NCBI RefSeq assembly: GCF_016342405.1
Contig: NZ_JAEINN010000017.1
Span: forward strand, 36,392-100,391
DNA length: 64,000 bases
From: Maridesulfovibrio ferrireducens
GTDB lineage: Bacteria > Desulfobacterota > Desulfovibrionia > Desulfovibrionales > Desulfovibrionaceae
Direction: 5' to 3'
A model generated the notes under the pieces. The model was not told where the DNA came from, did not search any database, and worked only from the letters and a program-made list of their open reading frames with translations. The number at the start of each line of letters is the position of its first letter. Position 1 is the first letter of the stretch. This document shows positions 8,804 to 17,653 of the stretch, piece by piece. The position numbers and the translations under genes are program-made.

Positions 8804-10231
8804 TTACAGGTAAAGATCTCTTTCGCCTGCTGCCATGCGAGTGACTCTGTCAGTCAGCAAATTTCTCCGCTCAGGGTCGGCATAGCTTGCAAGTTCCTTA
8901 CGGATAAGTTCCTCACCGATTTTTTTTGTTTCTTCGGAGGCATAATCTTCCAGGTATTCTTTGAAAGTAAGCAGCCCGTTAGGCAGGCAGAATTTTTGAA
9001 TAAAACCTGTTTTCGCAAGCTCCATAAAATGTTCCCCGGTGCGTCCGAGACGATAACAGGCCGTACACCATGAAGGAACATAGTTCTGATCACCACTGAT
9101 AAGGCTGCGGATAACTTCGTCAAGACTGCGACTGTCGCCAACGCAGAATTGCTGAACATCAGGGCGGTCATATTGAGGATCGCTGTAAGCTCCTGGGTAG
9201 GTCCTGGAACCGGCTGATATTTGTGAAACACCTACTTCGAGTAGTTCTTTGCGAAATTCGGCATTTTCACGGGTGGTCAGGATAAGCCCGGTATACGGAA
9301 CAGCAAGGCGAAGTACGGCTACGATTTTTTTAAAATTATGGTTGGAAGACAGATAAGGAGGGTTATAAGCCAGATCTGAACCCTGAGCCGGTTCAAGTCT
9401 GGGGAATGAAATAGTGTGCGGTCCGACTCCGCAGTCTTTTTCAAGCTGTTTAGCGTGATAAAGAAGTCCCATGACTTCAAAGATAGGATCAAATAAGCCA
9501 AACAGTGCGCCCATTCCTACGTCATCTATGCCTGCTTCCTGCGCGCGATGCATGGCATAAAGTCTCCATAGATAATCTGTTTTTTTGCCGGCTATATGTA
9601 CTTTTTTGTATGTTTCCTGATGGTATGATTCTTGGAAACATTGATAGGTACCAATGCCGACATCATGGAGCGCTTTAAACCCTTTAACATCCAGAGGAGC
9701 GCAGTTTATATTTACCCTGCGAATTTCTCCGCTTATATCTGATGTTACAGAATAAACATCGCGTACGGTTTGAGCTATCCATTCTGCATTATATTTTGGA
9801 TGTTCTCCGTAAACTAGCAGAAGCCGTTTGTGCCCAATTTTTTCCAGAACTTCTACTTCTTTGTGAATTTCTTCAGGGCTTAGTGTTCTGCGTTCAAGGT
9901 CTGTATTTTTTGCATTGAATCCGCAATAAGCACACTGATTGACACATTCGTTAGAAATATACAGCGGGGCAAAAAGAACCAGACGGTTACCATAGATTCC
10001 TTTTTTGACTTCCATGGCTGTCTCAAAAATTTCATTATCCAGATCTTTATCTGTATTTTTAAGCAGCACTGCCGCTTCAAATGGCGTAAGGCCTTTTCTT
10101 TCTTTTGCTTTGGCAAGAATATCCCGAACCTGAGCAGGGGCGGGGTTGGTTGCTTTTTCCATTTCAGACCAAATAAGTTCTTCATCAATAAAAGATTTCA
10201 GATCGTTTCCTGAAGTATTATTATTTTTCAT
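8804..10231 (-). CDS. hydG: [FeFe]-hydrogenase maturase HydG
   Basis: The 475-residue protein carries a radical SAM motif ECVNQCAYCGF (Cys 96, 100, 103) and a C-terminal second cluster motif WCTACYR followed about 22 residues later by FC (CX2CX22C). Both are diagnostic of HydG. The enzyme cleaves tyrosine to give CO and cyanide as Fe(CO)2(CN) synthons for the H-cluster. Length is as expected. It follows the TM1266-type regulator by 15 nt on the same strand. A ribosome site AGGAC precedes the ATG. Confidence 0.96.
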   Translation of the reverse strand: MKNNNTSGNDLKSFIDEELIWSEMEKATNPAPAQVRDILAKAKERKGLTPFEAAVLLKNTDKDLDNEIFETAMEVKKGIYGNRLVLFAPLYISNECVNQCAYCGFNAKNTDLERRTLSPEEIHKEVEVLEKIGHKRLLLVYGEHPKYNAEWIAQTVRDVYSVTSDISGEIRRVNINCAPLDVKGFKALHDVGIGTYQCFQESYHQETYKKVHIAGKKTDYLWRLYAMHRAQEAGIDDVGMGALFGLFDPIFEVMGLLYHAKQLEKDCGVGPHTISFPRLEPAQGSDLAYNPPYLSSNHNFKKIVAVLRLAVPYTGLILTTRENAEFRKELLEVGVSQISAGSRTYPGAYSDPQYDRPDVQQFCVGDSRSLDEVIRSLISGDQNYVPSWCTACYRLGRTGEHFMELAKTGFIQKFCLPNGLLTFKEYLEDYASEETKKIGEELIRKELASYADPERRNLLTDRVTRMAAGERDLYL

Positions 10232-10246
10232 GACTCTGTCCTAATT

Positions 10247-10489
10247 TTAAACAAGTAGTGATTTAACTTTAACACCCTCAAGCATACCGAGCTTTCCCGT
10301 CAAAGAGCCAACTTCATCGGTGGTCGCTTCTATAATGATACCGATAACGTTTACATCTTTTTCACGGAAAGGAAGCCCCATACGGCCGACAATTATATTA
10401 CCATGCTCACTGAGAGTCTGATTTACTTTCGGTGCAGCTTTAAATCTGTTTTTAACGGTTATTCCAATGATTCCTAGCCGTTTATTCAT
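10247..10489 (-). CDS. TM1266-type iron-only hydrogenase system regulator
   Basis: The 80-residue product is a small ACT-like/NikR C-terminal-like protein: MNKRLGIIGITVKNR, then NIIVGRMGLP and VNVIGIIIEA, ending GVKVKSLLV. This is the pattern of the hyd_TM1266 family found beside HydE/F/G. It lacks its own DNA-binding domain and is presumed to be a ligand-sensing subunit. The start at 10489 was chosen over an upstream in-frame start because GGAGAAACTGC precedes it. Confidence 0.85.
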   Translation of the reverse strand: MNKRLGIIGITVKNRFKAAPKVNQTLSEHGNIIVGRMGLPFREKDVNVIGIIIEATTDEVGSLTGKLGMLEGVKVKSLLV

Positions 10490-10775
10490 GCAGTTTCTCC
10501 GGTCTACCAATGACTCGCAGGTAGAGAAATATTTCAGATAGTAATCTGCAATGATTTATGAAGGCGGGTGTTCTGGGCGGTAAACCGGCTTGAAACCGGC
10601 AGAGTCCAGAAGACTCGACCCCGGGATCAGGAAAAACCCTTTCCGCAGGCAGACTCTTCGACTGAAAATTTATTAAATACAACTCAGTGCAGTGTTCATA
10701 CAAACTATTACAAGCAAGCGCCGACCCTTGGAGCAGATTCTTCCTAGCCGCAGGCAAACGCTGTTTTTTTATAAA
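10490..10775 (-). other. Structured intergenic stretch between hydB and the TM1266 gene
   Basis: No convincing gene is seen in these about 286 nt. On the leftward transcript three short hairpins follow one another: GGAAA...TTTCC (about 10632-10646), GAGTC-TTCTG-GACTC (about 10602-10616) and CCGGT-TTCAA-GCCGG (about 10584-10598). The word GCCTGCGG occurs twice. This may be an mRNA-processing, attenuation or leader element separating the abundant hydAB message from the maturation genes. Confidence 0.4.
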
Positions 10776-11114
10776 TTAGAAATTAAACTTATACCCTTTT
10801 CCTTTGAGGGCGCTTAGTTTTGCACTGCGATCTATATAATGAGTATGAAGCAACTCATGCGATTTATGTCCACAAGGACCATCATGCAGAAATCCATTTT
10901 TTTTGTTATAGATTTTTGCAATCATAGGATTGTTCTGAGATTTTCTATATTTGTAGATTTTAGAGTTTGCATCTGCTGCGTAAACAGATTTTTGCCTTAA
11001 GCCTACAAAACTCATAACCGAGGCTATAGCTTCGGTCGCAATGTTCATGCTGAGCACTGCGTAACCGGTCATTACACCACAAGCTTTTAAAAAACTGCGT
11101 CTTTTCATTTTCAT
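10776..11114 (-). CDS. hydB: Periplasmic [FeFe] hydrogenase small subunit (Tat signal)
   Basis: The 112-residue protein starts with a twin-arginine signal (RRSFLKACG, residues about 5-13) and a hydrophobic stretch, then the short small-subunit body ending KLSALKGKGYKFNF. In Desulfovibrio this subunit wraps around the large subunit and its Tat signal takes the folded heterodimer to the periplasm. It follows hydA by 13 nt. Length fits the known small subunit of about 123 residues including signal. Confidence 0.92.
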   Translation of the reverse strand: MKMKRRSFLKACGVMTGYAVLSMNIATEAIASVMSFVGLRQKSVYAADANSKIYKYRKSQNNPMIAKIYNKKNGFLHDGPCGHKSHELLHTHYIDRSAKLSALKGKGYKFNF

Positions 11115-11127
11115 ATCTCAGTTCTCC

Positions 11128-12471
11128 TTATGCCTTGATTTTGCGGACTCTGAACCGCTTATTAATCTGAGCAACAGTACTTCTGAACAATGAAGCCTGA
11201 ATTTCTGGGTCAAGAGGTTGACCTCCTCCATTCACGCAGCCACCAGGGCAAGTCATGATTTCAATGAAGTGATAAGGAGATTTTCCGGCTCTTACTTCAT
11301 CACACAACTTTGCAGCATTTTTCAGTCCGCTTGCTACTGCTACTTTAACAACTCCGAAGTTAGGAACTTTGATATCAGCCGTATTGATACCCTCGTGAGT
11401 CCGTACAACTTTAATTTCCGGGTTCTTCAGCTTTTCACCAGACAGTTCTTCGTAGGCCAGTCTAAGCGCGGCTTCCATAACTCCGCCGCTATTGCCGAAA
11501 ATAGTAGCAGCACCTGTTGATTCTCCCAAAACTGGATCAGGATCTTCATCAGGCAGATTGTTGAAGTCGATACCGGCAGCTTTAATCATATATGCCAGTT
11601 CCCTGGTGTTGATTGTAGCATCAATATCACTGAAGCCGCTGTCAGTTAATTCAGGACGAATGCCTTCGTATTTTTTGGCAATACAAGGCATAATTGATAC
11701 AGTATAAATCTTTTTAGGACTGGTGCCGGTTTCTTTAGCTCCGTATGTTTTGCATAGAGGCCCAAGCATACCGATTGGAGATTTACAGCTTGAAAGATTG
11801 GGCATCAGGTCTGGATAATAAGTTTCAGCAAACTTTATCCATCCCGGGCAGCAGGAAGTGAACTGCGGCAGAGGACGAGCATCTTTCTGTCCCTGTTCCT
11901 TCACTCGGTGGATAAGCTCAGTGCCTTCTTCCATGATGGTAAGGTCGGCAGCAAATTCAGTATCCCAAATGTAGTTGAAGCCGAGTTTTCTGAGAGCCGC
12001 GTGCATTTTTCCGCCGACATATGTGCCGGTAGCTGCTCCGAAACATTCCCCTAGGCCATAGCGTACAGAAGGGGCGGGCATTGAAACAACAACAGTATCG
12101 GGATCTTTGAGCTTTTCGAAAAGCTCATCAACAAAAGAAACGCCTTCACTAATTGCCCCATAAGGACAATTGGTCAAGCACTGTCCACAGTTCATGCAGG
12201 CAACAGGATCAACTATCCGATGAATTCCATCGTCGTTGATAGACTGAATTGCTCCTGTGGCACAGACTTCATCACAAGCGCCACAGCCTTGACATTTGTC
12301 CTCATCAACCATCACAAAAGTAATTCTGTCCGGGTCAGCTCCTTTCGGCGGAGCGTAATTCCGATACATGACACCTTCGATAAGCCTCATACTTCCCTCC
12401 ACATCCGAGTGAATTGCAGATAGATCAGCCGGAGCCACAGCCGGTCCTGATTTGGGCGTACATCCTGACAT
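11128..12471 (-). CDS. hydA: Periplasmic [FeFe] hydrogenase large subunit
   Basis: The 447-residue protein has two N-terminal 4Fe-4S ferredoxin motifs (Cys 60/63/66/70 and 92/95/98/102) followed by the H-cluster domain with all three signatures: TSCCPGW (205-211), MPCIAKK (261-267) and MTCPGGCVNGG (406-416). It lacks its own export signal, in keeping with co-export by the Tat-bearing small subunit. Reaction: reversible H2 oxidation, with electrons passed to periplasmic cytochromes c. It heads the leftward hyd operon. Slightly longer than the about 421-residue D. vulgaris protein, with an Ala/Pro-rich N-terminus. Confidence 0.96.
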   Translation of the reverse strand: MSGCTPKSGPAVAPADLSAIHSDVEGSMRLIEGVMYRNYAPPKGADPDRITFVMVDEDKCQGCGACDEVCATGAIQSINDDGIHRIVDPVACMNCGQCLTNCPYGAISEGVSFVDELFEKLKDPDTVVVSMPAPSVRYGLGECFGAATGTYVGGKMHAALRKLGFNYIWDTEFAADLTIMEEGTELIHRVKEQGQKDARPLPQFTSCCPGWIKFAETYYPDLMPNLSSCKSPIGMLGPLCKTYGAKETGTSPKKIYTVSIMPCIAKKYEGIRPELTDSGFSDIDATINTRELAYMIKAAGIDFNNLPDEDPDPVLGESTGAATIFGNSGGVMEAALRLAYEELSGEKLKNPEIKVVRTHEGINTADIKVPNFGVVKVAVASGLKNAAKLCDEVRAGKSPYHFIEIMTCPGGCVNGGGQPLDPEIQASLFRSTVAQINKRFRVRKIKA

Positions 12472-12799
12472 AGGATATCCTCCTTAGTTAAACTAATGTA
12501 CAGTTTGTCTGAACTACGGGATACATAGTGCAAAATAGTAACACAAATCAACAATTATTATAAAATAGTTGTATCAAAAAGTGTGTGCTAAAAAAGAACA
12601 CGCTTTGTTTTGATAAGTGTAGGTTTAATTTTATTAGATTGTGTATAGGGGTATTCTTAAATAAAAGCAGTATATTATGTTGTTTTTGGTGAGGTTGCGA
12701 AAAAAAAGAGATCTTGGAAAAAGTTGTAGGCATTGATTGCTGAATAGATATAATGCTATATAAATTGGTATAGAATTATATTTTTACGAGGAGAAGGGG
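12472..12799. promoter_or_regulatory. Divergent promoter region hydA / hemerythrin
   Basis: About 330 AT-rich nt separate leftward hydA from the rightward hemerythrin gene and must hold both promoters. A perfect inverted repeat TTAGTT-A-AACTAA lies at 12484-12496, just upstream of the hydA ribosome site, and could be an operator in the hydA leader. No gene or known riboswitch is evident. Confidence 0.4.
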
Positions 12800-13267
12800 A
12801 TGATCAACATATGGAAGCAGGAATATTTATTAGATCTAGATACTATCGATGAGCAGCACAAAATGTTTTTTGAAATGACAGGGCGGATTGTCCAGCTTGC
12901 AGAGACTGTGAGTGAGGCTCATTCAGTTGAAAAAATTATTCAGGCTATCGGAGTCCTGCGGACATACGCTTTTTTGCATTTTAAAACAGAAGAAGAATTA
13001 CTGCTTAAGTATGTTTTTCCTGGGTATTTACAGCATATTTCTTTTCATAATTTATATCTTGAAAATATGATTAATTTTGAAAAAGAGTTCAAGGTTTTGT
13101 TTAAAAAGAAAAAAGACGGCGAAGATACAAACTTAGCTATGGCCGAATATTTAACTCACATGGCAGATTATGTAGCCAACTGGTGGGTAGAGCATATTGT
13201 GAAGCAAGATTCAGTTTATGCAAAATTTATTCTGGAGCAACGTAAAAAGAAGAGGGCGAGTGTTTAA
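12800..13267 (+). CDS. Bacteriohemerythrin
   Basis: The 155-residue protein begins WKQEYLLDLDTIDEQHKMFFEM and carries the hemerythrin diiron ligands: H in DEQHK, HFKTEEE, two His in HISFHNLYLE, and HIVKQD. It binds O2 reversibly through a diiron centre. In anaerobes it is thought to sequester or sense oxygen. A strong GAGGAGAAGGGG ribosome site precedes the ATG. It lies divergent from the oxygen-sensitive [FeFe] hydrogenase operon, which suits an oxygen-protective role (inference). Confidence 0.92.
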   Translation: MINIWKQEYLLDLDTIDEQHKMFFEMTGRIVQLAETVSEAHSVEKIIQAIGVLRTYAFLHFKTEEELLLKYVFPGYLQHISFHNLYLENMINFEKEFKVLFKKKKDGEDTNLAMAEYLTHMADYVANWWVEHIVKQDSVYAKFILEQRKKKRASV

Positions 13268-13440
13268 GCTCTTCCCAGTGTCCATTCTCTTTCCGGTAAT
13301 GGTAAGATTTTTTAAGTGGGCCTTACTGCAAAGGTTCTACAGCTTTTTAATCTTAGCAAGTTGGACAGTATTTTTGACATATATCCATCAGTTGAAGATG
13401 CTTTAAAGAATTAGTTCTTTTATGGAGTTTATTAAAAAAA

Positions 13441-13474
13441 GAAGCCCCAGAACAAAATATATGTTCTGGGCTTC
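13441..13474. terminator. Bidirectional terminator
   Basis: GAAGCC(C)CAGAAC pairs with GTTCTGGGCTTC, with an A-tract before and a T-tract after. It lies between the rightward hemerythrin gene and the leftward cytochrome operon and can serve both. Confidence 0.85.
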
Positions 13475-13515
13475 TTTTTTAATCTAATATTCTTAATTTG
13501 TAGTATTTATTATCA

Positions 13516-14319
13516 CTACCAAGGAATCAGGTGGGCATTCATAAGTCCTCCGATCACTAAGTAAACTCCAAGTGTCACTCCTCCTAATCCAACCAGATAA
13601 GAAAGGGTTGTAAGTATGGGATTTGAATCTTTTATGATAAGATCATCCAACTGCCCACTGGCTTCAAGATTTTCAAGCCATTCAGATCGTTCTATTTGAA
13701 CTGTTTCATAGTCGGCATCTCCGCCCCACATTGCTTGATCCATGGGGAAACTGTGCTTACGCAGGACAACAACTCCAAAATGAATAAGGAATATGTAACC
13801 CATAGCCAGAATTGCTTCCAGTCTGTGCATCCAAAGTGCAATGTTGAGTTCTGAACCGTCTATATATCTGGCTGTTTCAATCGGATCGAACAATAAAAGA
13901 CCAGTTCGTCCAAGTAGAACCATTCCCCAGAATACGGCCCAATAATCAAATTTTTCCCAGTATGCCCATCTACCGAATCTTGGTAACTTACCGCCCATCA
14001 TCCAGCGCAGATGTCCAAAGAACTCCTTGAAGTCCCGCAGATGCGGAATAAGGGAATCCTGTCTTTCTACTTTTCCGGCAAGTACCAGAAACAGCGCATA
14101 GATTACGTGACAGATAAACAGCAGCAGCATTGCAACGCCGACTACCTTGTGTATCTCCAGACAATTTACGTAGCCGCCGAAGGGTGCTCCGAGAGCTTTC
14201 CCGAACAAAGTAGTGGAGTACATTCTGGCCATGCCGGTTACAGCCTGAGTCATGAATGTCACTATAAGAAGCAAGTGGAAGGTTTTCTGAATCGGAGTGA
14301 ATCGTCTAATCCTCATCAT
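13516..14319 (-). CDS. Membrane cytochrome b subunit
   Basis: The 267-residue protein has a di-haem cytochrome b561/FdnI-like fold with at least four membrane helices and a further C-terminal helix. Candidate haem ligands are the His in IQKTFHLLLI, LEIHKVVGV, ALWMHRLEAI and FLIHFGVVVL. Such subunits link periplasmic c-type cytochromes or dehydrogenases to the menaquinone pool. It is the last gene of a three-gene operon and overlaps the upstream trihaem cytochrome by 14 nt. A quinone-reducing or quinol-oxidising role is inferred from family and context. Confidence 0.8.
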   Translation of the reverse strand: MMRIRRFTPIQKTFHLLLIVTFMTQAVTGMARMYSTTLFGKALGAPFGGYVNCLEIHKVVGVAMLLLFICHVIYALFLVLAGKVERQDSLIPHLRDFKEFFGHLRWMMGGKLPRFGRWAYWEKFDYWAVFWGMVLLGRTGLLLFDPIETARYIDGSELNIALWMHRLEAILAMGYIFLIHFGVVVLRKHSFPMDQAMWGGDADYETVQIERSEWLENLEASGQLDDLIIKDSNPILTTLSYLVGLGGVTLGVYLVIGGLMNAHLIPW

Positions 14320-14998
14320 CCACCTCCTTTTTAGGCTTCTTGGTGAACATATCTCGTATCACCCATATTCCGGTGTGTGACAGGAAGAATCCTAGAGTGA
14401 TCAGCACCAATAACAACATTGCCCATGACGAGTAGTAAAACTTCGGAAAGTCCGAAAGAGTCGCCTTGGCAAAGGGGTTAGGCTCATGCACCAGATATCT
14501 GGCGAATGATGCACCGGCACCGATATGACACTTGGCACACACATAGGCATGTCTGCGGATCGGGTTCAGTTGCGAATAATAATAATTTATTCCTGAAATA
14601 GGTTCCCCTCCATGACATTGTCTGCAGGTGATATCCGCTTTGGTCACATGGCGATTATTTTTGGATTCCTCTACGTGACAATCGGCACAGCGTTTGTATC
14701 TGTAGTCTGGTATTCCGGCATGTGCATCAATTTTAAAACTGACGTTTCCCGGTCGATTGATATCCACGTTTCCTTGGGAATATCCAATGATATCCTCAGG
14801 TATTTTGTTCCATTGAATGAATGGAGAACCTCGGCCCGGCCTGACTTCATATTCATCATTGTAATAGCCCGTGCTGGATTCTCTGTCTTGGTAACGGTAT
14901 GAACCTGACGTGACTTCCTCCTGCGCCCATGAAGGCGCAGCGAGGAGAAGTCCCGTAAGGAGCAGGGCGTATAATATCAGTTTACGTTGCATGACCAC
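14306..14998 (-). CDS. Trihaem c-type cytochrome with C-terminal membrane helix
   Basis: The 230-residue protein has a signal peptide (LLLAAPSWAQE) and three CxxCH motifs (CADCH, CRQCH, CAKCH, residues about 105-157). A hydrophobic helix near the C-terminus (MLLLVLITLGFFLSHTGIWV, about 190-215) is followed by a basic cytoplasmic tail. It is therefore probably anchored in the inner membrane with the haem domain in the periplasm. It lies between the octahaem lipoprotein and cytochrome b with almost no spacing, so the three likely form one electron-transfer complex. Confidence 0.8.
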   Translation of the reverse strand: MVMQRKLILYALLLTGLLLAAPSWAQEEVTSGSYRYQDRESSTGYYNDEYEVRPGRGSPFIQWNKIPEDIIGYSQGNVDINRPGNVSFKIDAHAGIPDYRYKRCADCHVEESKNNRHVTKADITCRQCHGGEPISGINYYYSQLNPIRRHAYVCAKCHIGAGASFARYLVHEPNPFAKATLSDFPKFYYSSWAMLLLVLITLGFFLSHTGIWVIRDMFTKKPKKEVDDED

Positions 14999-15001
14999 CC
15001 C

Positions 15002-16288
15002 CTATTTGTAGGCGTTCATGGGCTCCACGACTTTGCCTTGAGGCTTAGGCACTGAAGACAGAATCTTGAAACGTTTTTGCAACTCGGCAAGATTTTCATC
15101 TTTGTGGCGATGGCAATTCTGACATGAGTTAGGAATTGCCGGATTTTCAAGAGTACCGGAAGGTAGCAGTGTCTTGAAAACATGACTGTGAATGTCTCTT
15201 GATTCCGCACTCTTGGCAATTCTCGGCATATGGCAGCCGATGCAGTTTGCGAATGAGTGAATTGAATGTGCCATGTTCTGGTTTGCCTGTTTATGACAGG
15301 TTAGACAGGATGAAGAACCCTGACCCTTGGTCTGGAAACGGGTCGTAGGCATTCCTAGTTGATGAACAAAATGACATGAGGTGCAGGTTACGCCTTCTCT
15401 GCGATGTTCAGATTTAAGCCAGTCAATGTATTGCTGGTGATGTCCTTTAGAGAATTCATTAGGATACATATGTTTTTTGTCACCTGCGGCGAAGGATGTT
15501 GAGGTGTAATATGTTTCGAGTGCCTTGCCGGGGGTGTAACCTACGGGCCAGCCGGCTCCCTTCGCCATCGTGGATGATCCTCTGTTATGACAGCTTCCGC
15601 AAATTTGTACGGCTACTCCGCGAGGCAGTTTTGCAGGGTTCACGATGGTTTCGCGCTTTTCAAATACTGCGGTTTTTGGCAAAGCCACATGCCATGAACC
15701 GGCTCCATGACAGGATTCACAGCCAACGCCCGGTTCTGTGAAGGTGCTTTTGGACATATCGTCCATATCCAGCTTTGTTCCGGTTGTGTGGCATCCACCG
15801 CATTTGAGCAACCATGGGCGCTTGTCCCAATCTGCTTCATGGTAGTTTACCCATCGACCGGTTTCGGTATTAAACTGGATGGGTGAAATATATAAAATTC
15901 CGTCTTTCTTAACAATATAACGTTGTTTCCACTCGTTACCGAGTGTGTATAAGATATCGTTTTTTGTAGGGAAATAAATCTGATCTACAGGAGCTTTTAA
16001 TTTACCCGCATCAGCGAGTTTCTGAAAATCGGCCTTAATGCCTTTATCATTAATATCAACGATAAAGGCATCTACATTGCTCTTAGCATTTTGAGCCATG
16101 CGGCTGTGGTTAGTTGCTTTCCATGAGTCATAATGCTCAAGATGACAGGTTTTACAGGTTTCTGATCCAACGAAGGTTTTGGGTTCTGATGTTATTTTGG
16201 CTACATCCACCACGGGCTCATTGGTTGTACATCCCCCAAAGGTCATTAATGTCACAACTACAATTAACAGTTTATAGAGTCTCTTCAT
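15002..16288 (-). CDS. Octahaem c-type cytochrome lipoprotein (cytochrome c554-like)
   Basis: The 428-residue protein has a lipoprotein signal with lipobox-like FGGC (about residue 20) and eight CxxCH motifs: CKTCH, CGGCH, CESCH, CGSCH, CTSCH, CLTCH, CIGCH and CQNCH. The N-terminal CKTCHLEHYDSWKATNHSRM pattern is typical of cytochrome-c554-like multihaem proteins. It heads the operon and would collect or deliver electrons in the periplasm, with the trihaem and cytochrome b subunits linking it to quinone. The physiological partner is not evident. No known terminal-reductase active-site motif is seen. Confidence 0.85.
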   Translation of the reverse strand: MKRLYKLLIVVVTLMTFGGCTTNEPVVDVAKITSEPKTFVGSETCKTCHLEHYDSWKATNHSRMAQNAKSNVDAFIVDINDKGIKADFQKLADAGKLKAPVDQIYFPTKNDILYTLGNEWKQRYIVKKDGILYISPIQFNTETGRWVNYHEADWDKRPWLLKCGGCHTTGTKLDMDDMSKSTFTEPGVGCESCHGAGSWHVALPKTAVFEKRETIVNPAKLPRGVAVQICGSCHNRGSSTMAKGAGWPVGYTPGKALETYYTSTSFAAGDKKHMYPNEFSKGHHQQYIDWLKSEHRREGVTCTSCHFVHQLGMPTTRFQTKGQGSSSCLTCHKQANQNMAHSIHSFANCIGCHMPRIAKSAESRDIHSHVFKTLLPSGTLENPAIPNSCQNCHRHKDENLAELQKRFKILSSVPKPQGKVVEPMNAYK

Positions 16289-16607
16289 TTGCCCTGCTCC
16301 TGTTACGGTTCATAATAATAGCACCTTATAAGCTCTATACCATACCTTTTGTGGTTTTGGTTTTTTTTTGATTTAAAATATGAGCGCGCGAGGTGGGGCA
16401 ATTTTTCATGAAAAGGTCTGTTAACTCGGGGATATTTGACAGAAGTAGACAGCTTGTTGTTGTAAATAGTATTATTTGGTATTGTTCGAAGTGGTATGAA
16501 TTCTGTTTTAAATCCACTTGACTCTCTGAAATGGATTGGTAAATAACAGGGCAGTACTCAATTTGTTAATATGAAATAGTCTTTTAATGATATGGAGGAT
16601 ATATCTT
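16289..16607. other. Divergent intergenic region cytochrome operon / yajQ
   Basis: About 320 AT-rich nt without a credible gene. It must contain the leftward promoter of the octahaem operon and the rightward yajQ promoter. I saw no convincing operator or RNA element. Confidence 0.4.
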
Positions 16608-17099
16608 ATGCCGTCTTTTGATGTTGTCAGTGAAGTTGATTTGCAGGAAGTGGATAATGCCGTAAATAATGTGATTAAAGAAATTGATACTAGGTATGAT
16701 TTTCGCGGGGTTTCAACAGAACTTTCTTTTAATAAAAAAGATAAAGTTATCAATCTGCTAACCGGCGATGATATGAAAGTTAAAGCTGTCAGAGACATGC
16801 TGATTACTCATTTCACAAGACGTAAAGTCGATTCCAGAGTAATTGAGTACGGTGAAGTTGAGCCTACTTCGAAAGGGCAGCTCAAACAGGCAATTAAGCT
16901 CAAAGAAGGAATTGATAAAGATACTGCTAAAAAGATCGTAAAGATGATTAAAGCCAGTAAGATAAAAGTTCAGGCAGCCATTCAGGATGAACAGGTCCGG
17001 GTAACCGGAAAGAAGTTAGATGATCTTCAGGCTGTTATGAGTCTTGTTAGAGAATGTGATCTGGATATGCCTTTTCAGTTTGTAAATATGAAAAGCTAG
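16608..17099 (+). CDS. yajQ: YajQ family nucleotide-binding protein
   Basis: The 163-residue protein begins [20 protein letters not shown] and keeps the family motifs [11 protein letters not shown] and [15 protein letters not shown]. YajQ proteins have two ferredoxin-like domains and bind nucleotides; a Xanthomonas member binds c-di-GMP. It is monocistronic with a TGGAGG ribosome site and a terminator after the stop. The ATG at 16608 is preferred over an upstream in-frame start because of that ribosome site and the family N-terminus. Confidence 0.95.
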   Translation: MPSFDVVSEVDLQEVDNAVNNVIKEIDTRYDFRGVSTELSFNKKDKVINLLTGDDMKVKAVRDMLITHFTRRKVDSRVIEYGEVEPTSKGQLKQAIKLKEGIDKDTAKKIVKMIKASKIKVQAAIQDEQVRVTGKKLDDLQAVMSLVRECDLDMPFQFVNMKS

Positions 17100-17126
17100 T
17101 TTTTTTAAGATAATAAATTAATAAAT

Positions 17127-17161
17127 CGCCTGAGAGATGCTTTTATGAGCATTTTCAGGCG
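17127..17161 (+). terminator. Terminator of yajQ
   Basis: CGCCTGA...GCT pairs with AGC...TCAGGCG, followed by GTTTTTTG. Confidence 0.85.
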
Positions 17162-17176
17162 GTTTTTTGTTTGTTC

Positions 17177-17653
17177 TTATTTTTTGTTTTGCTCTGCATT
17201 GTGCATTTCATAGCTGGTGACGGTTTCCATTATTTCCCGGCAGGTTTGTTCGCCTTGCCGTCTGACTATTTCCGGAGATGCGTTGATGTTAATGAGTCTG
17301 TCCAGTTCAACTTTTTCAGGATAATCGTCTAAACATTCTTCGGCAACAGTCACTTTATCCGGTGTAAATTCCGTGGTATCCTGTGTTCTACAGCCTATTG
17401 ATCTACTTAGGTGGTTAAGTGCAGCTATAACCAGTTCTCTTTCGCCGGCTTCATCAAGCAATGTAAAAAGCAAGTGCAACCGATCAACTGGATTTCGTTG
17501 ATGATCTTCATTAATTGGAGTTGAGCAATAGCGATTTATCTGGGTTTGTCCTCTGGAAAATATTTTTTGCAGACGGGTTGCCCCTAAAGATTCTCTTGCA
17601 CATTGCATAATTTCCCATGTTTCAGTCGCTGTGTTTTGTTTTTTATTTTTCAT
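17177..17653 (-). CDS. Small helical protein, possible phage-type (CII-like) regulator
   Basis: The 158-residue soluble protein is mainly helical. Its N-terminal third (TWEIMQCARESLGATRLQKI, then GQTQINRYCSTP) resembles phage-type helix-turn-helix regulators in which a short HTH is followed by a helical bundle (NPVDRLHLLFTLLDEAGERE). I cannot name the family with certainty. It stands alone between yajQ and the envelope operon. If it is a phage-type regulator, it is a possible trans-acting factor for the particle modules at 39.5-64 kb; this is speculative. Confidence 0.4.
   Translation of the reverse strand: MKNKKQNTATETWEIMQCARESLGATRLQKIFSRGQTQINRYCSTPINEDHQRNPVDRLHLLFTLLDEAGERELVIAALNHLSRSIGCRTQDTTEFTPDKVTVAEECLDDYPEKVELDRLININASPEIVRRQGEQTCREIMETVTSYEMHNAEQNKK

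Noticed and set aside
8318..9073. Rightward reading frames across the hyd genes
   Set aside because: They lie opposite the well-supported hydG and neighbouring gene and show no protein-family pattern.
10580..10620. tRNA-like arm with possible UCA (minus) or UGA (plus) anticodon loop
   Set aside because: The flanking sequence gives no D-arm, T-arm or acceptor stem in the right order on either strand, so a tRNA-Sec or tRNA-Ser gene is not supported.
10482..10757. 91-residue leftward reading frame between hydB and the regulator
   Set aside because: It coincides with the hairpin cluster, has no good ribosome site and no recognisable protein pattern; a structured spacer is the better reading.
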